Source: CAZBKJ01 sp964492495
GTDB lineage: Bacteria > Patescibacteriota > Microgenomatia > UBA1400 > UBA12028
NCBI GenBank assembly: GCA_964492495.1
Contig: CAZBKJ010000008.1
Coordinates: 1-40,290 of the forward strand
Reading direction: 5' to 3'
Length of the DNA stretch: 40,290 nt
Shown here in pieces: positions 1-5,579 of the stretch. A program made the position numbers and the translations under genes. The stretch's first letter is position 1. Every line of letters begins with the position of its first letter. The notes under the pieces were generated by a model. The model was not told the origin of the DNA, did not search any database, and worked only from the letters and a program-made list of their open reading frames with translations.

Positions 1-90
1 AAAGAAATTGATTTCTCAAAACCACTGCGTGATTTTGTGGAAAGTATTACACAAAAAAAGATGAAGGCGTATGCGTATTTGAGTCAATAG
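1..90 (+). CDS. 3' end of an unidentified gene
   Basis: The first 30 codons are open from base 1 and end at a TAG (88-90). The visible tail is 29 residues, lysine-rich, ending in the residues AYAYLSQ. The start lies outside the window and the fragment is too short to assign a family. It is on the same strand as the small ORF that follows 28 bases later. Confidence 0.5.
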   Translation, partial: KEIDFSKPLRDFVESITQKKMKAYAYLSQ

Positions 91-118
91 TTGACTGCCT
101 TTGATACACTACATATCT

Positions 119-370
119 ATGAGCGAACTCACTCCCGAACAAAGAAGACTGAAATCTATGGAAGAAGTATTTCCAAACTTCGAGGAAATATTAGAACGAT
201 TAATTGCTTTTGAAGGTTTATTTGAGCGACCTATTGAATACGTGAAAGTGTACGATGAATTTGTGAGTTCGTACAATTTTTATTGGGATGATGAGCAACA
301 ATCATATATGCCATATGACCGAAAGAGTGCGATTAATCGGCTGATACATCACATAAAAACAAAGATGTGA
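119..370 (+). CDS. small hypothetical protein (83 aa)
   Basis: I do not recognise this protein. The ATG at 119 (MSELTPEQRR) is preferred to a TTG at 101 because it gives a typical hydrophilic N-terminus. No clear Shine-Dalgarno is visible. The product is acidic in its first half (EEVFPNFEEILERL) and aromatic-rich in the middle (SSYNFYWDDEQQSYMPYD), with a basic C-terminus and no membrane segment or signal peptide. It ends just before the promoter and T-box leader of glyS, so it is probably transcribed with the partial upstream gene. It could be a small helical adaptor, but nothing in the sequence fixes a function. Confidence 0.55.
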   Translation: MSELTPEQRRLKSMEEVFPNFEEILERLIAFEGLFERPIEYVKVYDEFVSSYNFYWDDEQQSYMPYDRKSAINRLIHHIKTKM

Positions 371-394
371 TTTTCGTGATTTCGTGAATTATGG

Positions 395-400
395 TATAGT
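395..400 (+). promoter_or_regulatory. candidate -10 element for the glyS T-box leader
   Basis: TATAGT lies about 7 bases before the first base of the proposed Stem I (407). A -35 match about 17 bases upstream (TTTCGT, 372-377) is weak. The position fits a transcript that begins with the riboswitch. Confidence 0.4.
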
Positions 401-406
401 ACATCT

Positions 407-554
407 ATAGCGATGAGAGCCACTGGCAAGGCAGGAGCTATACAAAGAAAAGCTGGTCTTATGGAAAAATGAGACAAATAGGGTGGAACCGCGATTCAAA
501 ATTTTGAACCGTCCCTATACAACATAGTTGTGTTGTGTAGAGGCGGTTTTTTTT
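407..554 (+). promoter_or_regulatory. T-box riboswitch (glycine), transcriptional
   Basis: The conserved T-box sequence AGGGTGGAACCGCG is at 480-493. The antiterminator folds as ATAGGG (478-483) with CCCTAT (513-518), a 7-nt bulge TGGAACC (484-490), then GCG (491-493) with CGT (510-512), and an inner TTCAA/TTGAA stem. Upstream, GTCTTAT (456-462) pairs with ATGAGAC (469-475) as a Stem III. A very short Stem I is ATAGC (407-411) with GCTAT (437-441), an asymmetric internal loop, and GCC/GGC (419-421, 430-432) closing a loop that holds the glycine codon GGC (425-427). A second GGC at 430-432 is an alternative specifier. The next aminoacyl-tRNA synthetase gene is glyS, which fits glycine sensing. 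The small Stem I lacks the usual distal loops. Confidence 0.85.
508..554 (+). terminator. T-box intrinsic terminator
   Basis: ACCGTCC plus CTATACAACA pairs with TGTTGTGTAG plus GGCGGT, giving a long stem followed by an 8-T tract (547-554). Its left arm overlaps the 3' side of the antiterminator, so the two folds are mutually exclusive, as expected for a transcriptional T-box. Confidence 0.85.
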
Positions 555-559
555 ATTCT

Positions 560-584
560 GTCATTCCCATGAAGATGGGAATCC
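560..584 (-). repeat. palindromic repeat copy R1 (left flank of GIY-YIG gene)
   Basis: GTCATTCCC then a short loop then GGGAATCC, in reverse orientation relative to the other copies. It starts 6 bases after the T-box terminator and ends 2 bases before the ATG of the GIY-YIG gene. Read through in frame it encodes the residues VIPMKMGIH, which should not be taken as part of the protein. Confidence 0.8.
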
Positions 585-586
585 AT

Positions 587-877
587 ATGAAGCGGTCATA
601 TTTCGTCTACATCATGGCGAGTAAAAAGAATGGTACATTGTATGTGGGAGTAACAAATAATTTGAAAAAAAGAGTTTGGGAGCATAAACACGCTCTTGTT
701 GAGGGGTTTACCAAAAAATATGCAGTCAGTACATTAGTTTGGTTTGAAGAAACAAATGACATACGAGAAGCGATTCTGAAGGAGAAACAGATTAAGAAAT
801 GGAACAGACAGTGGAAAATTAATGTCATTACAAAAATGACTCCTGAGTGGGATGATCTCTATACAGAAAAAGAGTAA
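587..877 (+). CDS. small GIY-YIG domain endonuclease (YhbQ/UPF0213-like)
   Basis: This 96-aa protein is a single GIY-YIG nuclease domain. The first motif is seen as YFVYIMASKKNGTLYVGVT (residues 4-22), where FVYI and YVGVT correspond to the two GIY/YIG strands. It is followed by NNLKKRVWEHK with the conserved Arg and His, and by the EKQIKKWNRQWK segment with the conserved Glu and Lys typical of the short UPF0213 group. The start is set at 587 because the upstream in-frame codons are repeat sequence. The gene sits between the T-box of glyS and glyS itself, and is bracketed by inverted palindromic repeats at 560-584 and 879-923. Its cellular role is unknown. The family includes DNA-cleaving domains of homing and repair enzymes, so a link to mobility of the repeats is possible but unproven. 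Confidence 0.85.
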   Translation: MKRSYFVYIMASKKNGTLYVGVTNNLKKRVWEHKHALVEGFTKKYAVSTLVWFEETNDIREAILKEKQIKKWNRQWKINVITKMTPEWDDLYTEKE

Positions 878-878
878 T

Positions 879-923
879 GGATTCCCGTACCACAAGGGCA
901 TTTTACATTCGCGGGAATGACAA
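879..923 (+). repeat. palindromic repeat copy R2 (right flank of GIY-YIG gene)
   Basis: GGATTCCCG ... CGGGAATGACAA, 45 bases, starting one base after the GIY-YIG stop. The core (CCACAAGGGC then TTTTAC) is nearly identical to copies R7 (29276) and R8 (38005). It is inverted relative to R1. Confidence 0.85.
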
Positions 924-950
924 AAAGAAGGCGGGAATGACAAAAAGAGG
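911..950 (+). repeat. tandem duplication of the R2 right end
   Basis: GCGGGAATGACAAAAAGA occurs at 911 and again at 931, a 20-base unit repeated twice. A degenerate third copy follows (CGGAAATGGA, 951-960). This looks like local slippage or end duplication of the repeat element. Confidence 0.75.
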
Positions 951-991
951 CGGAAATGGAAGTGAAAAAATCGTAGCGTGTTAGGAGTATT

Positions 992-2355
992 ATGGAAAAT
1001 ACAAAAAAAATAACAATTGATGATGTTGTATCTCTCATGAAACGACGAGGATTTGTCTATCCTGGATCTGAGATCTATGGAGGACTGGCAAACACCTACG
1101 ACTACGGGCCAGCAGGGACAGAACTACTTCGAAATATCAAAAATTTATTCTGGACAGAGTTTGTGCACAAACGACCAGACATGGTGGGTATTGATGCCTC
1201 GCTCATCTCGCACCATGGTGTTTGGGATGCCAGTGGGCATACTGCTGGATTTAGTGATGCGATGATTGACTGCAAAAACTGTCAGGCAAGAACTAGAGCA
1301 GATCACTTGATTGAAGATGCGCTTAAGATCAGTGTGGAAGGGAAAAGTGTCGAAGAACTCAGTGAGATCGTCACCACAAACAAAATTCCTTGTCCGAACT
1401 GCCACAAGCATGACTGGACACCAGTACGAAAATTCAATCTCTTGTTTCCTGTGAAACTTGGAATTGTCGAAGGCGATCAGAGTCTCGCGTATCTTCGTGG
1501 TGAAACGGCACAAGGAATGTTTATTAACTTTAAGAATGTGATGGATAGCACGAGAGTGAAACTTCCATTTGGAATTGCTCAGGTTGGAAAGTCATTTCGC
1601 AATGAAATTACCCTTGGAAACTCGGTGTTTCGTACCATTGAGTTTGAGCAAGGTGAGATCGAGTACTTCATCAAACCACCAAAGGAAGATAGTGAGTGGG
1701 AGACGCCATTTGAACAATGGAAAGAAGCTATGTGGAGTTTTGTCACCAAAAGTCTTGGAGTCACACCGGAGAACCTGCGCTGGAGACTGCACAGCGATGA
1801 AGAACGATCATTTTATAGCAAACGCACAGAAGACTTGGAGTATCAGTATCCCTTCGGGTTCAAGGAACTCTGGGGGCTCGCGTATCGTACTGACTACGAT
1901 CTGAACCAACACATCAAGCATAGTGGCAAAGATATGTCTGTTCAGGATCCTCAGACAGGTGAAAAATATGTTCCACATGTTATTGAGCCTGCCGTTGGGA
2001 TCAATCGACTCTTTTTGATGGTGCTCTGTGACTCCTATTTTGTTGACGCCGAAAAAAATCGCATCGTTCTTCGATTGCCAAAACATCTCGCTCCATACAA
2101 AGCTGCAATCTTTCCACTCGTTGGAAACAAGCCGGAACTAACAGCCAAAGCCAAAGAAGTGTTTGCTTCTCTTGGTGAACATATGAGAGTCGCGTGGGAT
2201 GACCGAGGAAATATTGGAAAGCGATATCTTTCTCAGGATGAAATTGGAACACCTGCCTGTATTACAGTTGATTATCAGACTCTTGAGGATAATACAGTGA
2301 CAGTACGTGATCGTGACACGNNNNNNNNNNAGAGCTGATTGATATACTAGGGTAG
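992..2355 (+). CDS. glyS: glycyl-tRNA synthetase, class II dimeric type (interrupted by N gap)
   Basis: Charges tRNA-Gly with glycine in the cytoplasm. It is the single-chain dimeric form, not the alpha2-beta2 type. The N-terminus (MKRRGFVYPGSEIYGG) is characteristic. Class II motif 2 is visible as SFRNEIT and motif 3 as GINRLFLMVL. A zinc-type cluster is present: CKNC at residues 94-97 and CPNC at 134-137. The ATG at 992 follows a TTAGGAG ribosome site. Ten Ns at 2321-2330 interrupt the C-terminus. In the nominal frame a TGA appears just after the gap, but another frame reads ELIDILG then TAG at 2353-2355, the expected kind of C-terminal end. I therefore take 2355 as the real end and the N run as a gap of unknown length. 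Expression is probably controlled by the T-box at 407-554. Confidence 0.93.
2321..2330. other. assembly gap (10 N) inside glyS
   Basis: Ten ambiguous bases. Comparing the reading frames on each side shows that the true distance is not 10, because the expected C-terminal residues resume in a different frame. Confidence 0.95.
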
Positions 2356-2374
2356 GTTTATCGGAGATTACCAT

Positions 2375-3166
2375 ATGAAAAAAACACTTACACTGCTTCT
2401 GGTTCTGCTCATCGGGGGAACCCTGCTTGCTGGTTGTCGCAAAAAGGCTCCGGCTGAAGAACCTGTCGCTACCCAAAAACCACGAAAAGTGGATAAAAAC
2501 GTCAACCAGGAACCAGTAGAAAATCGCCCGTTTGTTCGCCTTGAACCAAGAAGTGATGGAAAAGCGGTGGATTTAACGCTCGTTGAAATCAAAAAAACTG
2601 CAGGTGATTTGGAGTATGAAGTGGAGTACTCCGCTGGATCTCTGCTTCAAGGTGCATTTGGAACGGTAGACTCTCTGGCAGGCCTTCCGATCAAAAAAGA
2701 AATCTTGCTAGGAAGTTGTAGTTCAGGTGGAAAGTGTACATACAACAAAGATGTTACAGGCGGAACTCTCACCCTTCGATTCGGAAACCCTGACTACACC
2801 CTCAAATCCGAGTGGTCATACAAAGAAAACGCCCTCAAAGAAAAAATCTTTTCTTCAAGAGATGGCAAGTTCTCACTTGATATCTCAAAAGGCAAAAATA
2901 CTGCAAACTTCGTAACGGTTCATCAGGTACCAGGGTACCCAGGAACCATTGAAGGAAAAGTAATCGCAGGACCATATGCAATCGCTCCATTTGCATCATT
3001 GAGTGGAACTGCAACCATTTCACTTCGCCTTCCTCTGGACTCAACAACTGGCACTCTCATGGGTTGGGATGGAAAAGCCTGGAAAGAATGGAAAACCACC
3101 ATCACAGACGGCAGTGCGACAGCTCAAGGACCAGTCAATGAAGTCTTTGTAGTCGTAGCGAAATAG
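2375..3166 (+). CDS. predicted lipoprotein, function unknown
   Basis: A 263-aa secreted lipoprotein. A lysine start (MKK) and hydrophobic stretch lead to a lipobox LLAGC with the lipidated Cys at about residue 21. A charged, proline-rich linker follows (RKKAPAEEPVATQKPRK). The rest is rich in Ser, Thr, Gly and beta-type alternation, suggesting an extracellular beta-sandwich. Two further cysteines (GSCSSGGKC) could form a disulphide. GGAGA lies about 6 bases before the ATG. It follows glyS by 19 bases and ends 3 bases before the stop of the minus-strand gene at 3170. I do not recognise a named family. CPR cells are often surface-attached to hosts, but a role in attachment would be pure inference. 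Confidence 0.8.
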   Translation: MKKTLTLLLVLLIGGTLLAGCRKKAPAEEPVATQKPRKVDKNVNQEPVENRPFVRLEPRSDGKAVDLTLVEIKKTAGDLEYEVEYSAGSLLQGAFGTVDSLAGLPIKKEILLGSCSSGGKCTYNKDVTGGTLTLRFGNPDYTLKSEWSYKENALKEKIFSSRDGKFSLDISKGKNTANFVTVHQVPGYPGTIEGKVIAGPYAIAPFASLSGTATISLRLPLDSTTGTLMGWDGKAWKEWKTTITDGSATAQGPVNEVFVVVAK

Positions 3167-3169
3167 AAT

Positions 3170-3460
3170 CTACAGATTACTGAAACTTTTAGAATCAAAA
3201 TACCCACTGTGAATTTTGGTAAACACGTCAGTTGTTGTAACTACAGTATGTTGTCCCTCTGTTGGGATTCTCTTATCGACTCCAACAGATTGGACGAGGA
3301 AAAGCCCTGAATTCAGTTCAAAGGTAGTTCCTGCAGGGACAAATCGTAGATCACCTTGCGTATTTCGTATTGAGAAGCCAACATGGGCTCTTAGAACTTC
3401 ACGTTGCTCCGCATACATCCAGTCCTCTTTTCGATCCAGACCTAGTTCTACATTGTTCAT
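3170..3460 (-). CDS. small hypothetical protein (96 aa), paralogue of the broken gene at 3528
   Basis: A strong ribosome site AGGAGGAAGT directly precedes the ATG at 3460. The protein has a soluble, beta-rich look with the stretch RFVPAGTTFELNSGLFLV and a Thr/Val-rich segment (TVVTTTDVFTKI). The neighbouring minus-strand gene at 3528-3771 has the same order of motifs: F-(V/I)-P-(A/S)-G-(T/S)-x-F, then a Q-H pair, then T-x-x-T and a final F-x-x-x-x-S. The two probably arose by tandem duplication. No membrane segment or signal peptide is present and the function is unknown. Its stop is 3 bases from the stop of the lipoprotein gene on the other strand. Confidence 0.75.
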   Translation of the reverse strand: MNNVELGLDRKEDWMYAEQREVLRAHVGFSIRNTQGDLRFVPAGTTFELNSGLFLVQSVGVDKRIPTEGQHTVVTTTDVFTKIHSGYFDSKSFSNL

Positions 3461-3527
3461 ACTTCCTCCTTAAAAAAATTTCCTTTGTGAGTGTATCACT
3501 TTCAGAATTCTTCGCAAACACAACTAT

Positions 3528-3771
3528 TTAACTTCGAAATGGTAGTCGCTTGATCCATGGAGAATAGAGTGAAATGAATTCTGTTGCTCTGATCGTCTGC
3601 AGTGTTTTTGGATGCTGATCATTTATCCCGTCTCCAATTGTCGAGGCTCTGTATCCTTTTTTTTTCCTTTGTGAAACGTGATCCTGATGGAATGAATACA
3701 TAGTCACTGTTCTGCCCAATTGCGCGTGTTGCAAAAGCTTGTGTGCTACTAAAAGTTTCAACTGTTTTCAT
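3528..3771 (-). pseudogene. frameshifted small gene, paralogue of the gene at 3170
   Basis: An ATG at 3771 with GGGAGA upstream opens a frame reading MKTVETFSSTQAFATRAIG and later YVFIPSGSRF. It soon runs off into a premature stop after a run of nine A (minus strand; T run at 3657-3665). Removing one A joins it to the downstream frame (GYRASTIGDGINDQHPKTL...), which stays open to a TAA at 3528. The joined protein would be 80 aa and aligns in motif order with the protein at 3170. The break is at a homopolymer, so it may be a sequencing or assembly error, a true inactivating indel, or a slippage site. Confidence 0.65.
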
Positions 3772-3852
3772 AATTTCTCCCACTTTTTCACAACCCAAAG
3801 AGTATCACAAATTTGCGTGAGACAACACGCTTCTTTTCGCCTTTTCTTTCTA

Positions 3853-3881
3853 TTGACACCAGATGTGGAACCTTCTATATT
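3853..3881 (+). promoter_or_regulatory. mraZ promoter
   Basis: TTGACA (3853-3858), a 17-base spacer, then TATATT (3876-3881). This is a near-consensus housekeeping promoter. The predicted start is near 3888, leaving about 42 bases of leader before the mraZ ATG. Confidence 0.75.
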
Positions 3882-3896
3882 TATACCTAGATTCGA

Positions 3897-3913
3897 AAGT
3901 GGTACGAAGTGGT
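3897..3913 (+). promoter_or_regulatory. candidate MraZ operator (two direct repeats)
   Basis: AAGTGGTACG and AAGTGGTAA repeat with a 10-base period; GTGG is at 3899 and 3909. MraZ regulators are known to bind short G-rich direct repeats of about one helical turn upstream of their own gene, for example AAAGTG-type boxes in mollicutes. The boxes lie between the predicted transcription start and the ATG, so autorepression is the likely outcome. Confidence 0.6.
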
Positions 3914-3929
3914 AAATAGACTTATAAGT

Positions 3930-4355
3930 ATGTACATAGGACGATACTATCACCGAATCGAAAGCAAAGGCAGAGTGAGTATTCCAGCAAAGTTTCGAAA
4001 GTCACTGGAACAAGCAGGAGTCATCACAAAGGGTCTGGACACATGCCTAGCAATATACGACCAAGAGCAGTGGGAAAAGAAAATTGCAGAGGTAGAGAAC
4101 TTACCGCAAACAAAGAAAGCACATCGAGACTACATCAGATTTTTAAGTAACGATGCACAAGAACTTGAGATCGATACGCAAGGAAGAATATTGATTACAG
4201 AGGAACTCAAAAGCCTCGCAAAACTTGAGAAAGAAGTCGTCATCGTTGGAAGCATGGATCACATTGAAATCTGGGACAGAGAAAAATATCACGAATACGT
4301 CAAAAAACTTGAAACGGAAATTGAATCAGAAGTCGAAAACATAGAACTTTACTAG
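3930..4355 (+). CDS. mraZ: transcriptional regulator MraZ
   Basis: The 141-aa protein has the family's double AbrB-like layout. The first half carries YYHRIESKGRVSIPAKFR (residues 6-23) and the second repeats it as ELEIDTQGRILITEEL (about 80-95). MraZ binds DNA as a ring-shaped oligomer and controls the division and cell-wall cluster that starts with it. The ATG at 3930 is preferred to a GTG at 3909, because MYIGRYYH is the usual N-terminus and the earlier start falls in the operator repeats. It is the first gene of the dcw cluster, followed by rsmH after 11 bases. A consensus promoter and two GTGG repeats lie upstream. Confidence 0.95.
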   Translation: MYIGRYYHRIESKGRVSIPAKFRKSLEQAGVITKGLDTCLAIYDQEQWEKKIAEVENLPQTKKAHRDYIRFLSNDAQELEIDTQGRILITEELKSLAKLEKEVVIVGSMDHIEIWDREKYHEYVKKLETEIESEVENIELY

Positions 4356-4366
4356 AAGCACAAGAC

Positions 4367-5254
4367 ATGGATTACGAACATAAACCTGTATTACTAAACG
4401 AAACAATTGAATTACTGCAGATACAACAAGGGAAATGGTATATCGACGCAACATTTGGTCGAGGCGGACACACAAAAAAAATACTTGAAGCAGGAGGAAA
4501 AGTACTTGCAATTGATTGTGACGAAGAAGCTGTAGCACTCGCAGCACGAGGATTTGTCAGGGAAATAGAAGCGGGTGCACTTCAAATTGTCAGAGAAAAC
4601 TTTGAGTACATTGATCAAGTAGTCGGCTCGTCTCCACTCAAAGAACAAGAAATTGCAGGAATTTTAGCTGACTTTGGAGTTTCAAGCCCACAGCTTGATG
4701 ATGGAGAACGAGGATTCTCTTTTGAAAGAGACGCGATGCTTGATATGCGAATGGACAAGCGACTGGGTGTGACAGCAAAAGACCTCGTGAATGCACTTGG
4801 AAAAAAGGAACTCTATGAAATTTTTACTCGCTACGCTCAAGACAAGCACGCTCGGGTCATTGTACACGCTATTATCGACGCCCGTTCCAGAAAAGCGATC
4901 GAGACGACAGCAGAGCTTGCAAAGATCGTCGAGAAAGTAGTTCCTCGAACCGGACGACTACATCCGGCAACAAAGACCTTTATGGCTTTGAGAATGGTAG
5001 TCAATGATGAGCTGGGAAGTATCGAACGATTTTTACCAAAAGCGTTTGAACTCCTCTCAAAAAATGGACGGCTGGCAACGATCAGTTTTCACGAAGGTGA
5101 AGACAGACTCGTGAAGGAATGGAGTACTCGTATAGAACAACAACAGAAAGGTCTGTGGATTACAAAAAAACCATTGAGTCCTTCAGAAGAAGAAACTCAA
5201 GAGAATCCAAGAAGCAGGAGCGCAAAACTCCGCGTTATCGAAAAAATTGTATGA
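4367..5254 (+). CDS. rsmH: 16S rRNA (cytosine-1402-N4)-methyltransferase RsmH
   Basis: RsmH (MraW) methylates N4 of C1402 in the ribosomal decoding centre using S-adenosylmethionine. The N-terminus HKPVLLNETIELL and the AdoMet motif DATFGRGGHT (residues 28-37) are diagnostic. Later family signatures are ADFGVSSPQLDDGERGFSF and the C-terminal SFHEGEDRLVKEW, with the usual F-H-S-x-E-D replaced by F-H-E-G-E-D. At 295 aa it is close to the usual 300-315. Its TGA overlaps the ATG of the ftsL-like gene (ATGA), so the two are translationally coupled. Confidence 0.95.
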   Translation: MDYEHKPVLLNETIELLQIQQGKWYIDATFGRGGHTKKILEAGGKVLAIDCDEEAVALAARGFVREIEAGALQIVRENFEYIDQVVGSSPLKEQEIAGILADFGVSSPQLDDGERGFSFERDAMLDMRMDKRLGVTAKDLVNALGKKELYEIFTRYAQDKHARVIVHAIIDARSRKAIETTAELAKIVEKVVPRTGRLHPATKTFMALRMVVNDELGSIERFLPKAFELLSKNGRLATISFHEGEDRLVKEWSTRIEQQQKGLWITKKPLSPSEEETQENPRSRSAKLRVIEKIV

Positions 5255-5532
5255 AATCCCTACTCTTTATCCTTCCATTACTCTTTGTTATCTGCTCAGC
5301 TATCACAAATATTGCTCTCACCGCCTCAGTCAGTGCTGTAGGAAGTGAAGTTCATGTCCTCACAAAAAAGACTGCTGCACTTCAAACTTCAAGAGAAAAG
5401 CAAGAACTTGAACTCGCCAACGCGCGTTCACTCTCAAAAATTGCCTCATACGCCGTTACTCAAGGCTTTGTTCCAATGACCGGAACCGTCGCCGTTGTCT
5501 CATTTGAGCCAACATTGGCACTCAACAGATAA
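5251..5532 (+). CDS. FtsL-like cell division protein
   Basis: A 93-aa protein with one N-terminal membrane segment (FILPLLFVICSAITNIAL) and a following coiled-coil stretch (VHVLTKKTAALQTSREKQEL). Family sequence conservation is too low to prove identity. Size, topology and position between rsmH and ftsI match FtsL, which with FtsQ/B activates FtsW-FtsI at the septum. The start is the ATG overlapping the rsmH stop. The upstream continuation of this frame lies inside rsmH and is spurious. The C-terminal SKIASYAVTQGFVPMTG resembles the tail seen after FtsL/DivIC coiled coils. Confidence 0.75.
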   Translation: MKSLLFILPLLFVICSAITNIALTASVSAVGSEVHVLTKKTAALQTSREKQELELANARSLSKIASYAVTQGFVPMTGTVAVVSFEPTLALNR

Positions 5533-5565
5533 GACCTTTGCCCTTTTATTGTACGCATTCTTGAC

Positions 5566-5571
5566 TATACT
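5566..5571 (+). promoter_or_regulatory. -10 element of ftsI, leaderless type
   Basis: TATACT ends 8 bases before the ATG at 5580 and no Shine-Dalgarno is present. The predicted transcription start falls at or within 2 bases of the start codon. No convincing -35 was found. Confidence 0.45.
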
Positions 5572-5579
5572 AATCCAAC

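Noticed and set aside
530..586. N-terminal extension of the GIY-YIG protein
   Set aside because: The extra codons cover the T-box terminator and repeat R1 (VIPMKMGIH); the domain begins at the ATG at 587.
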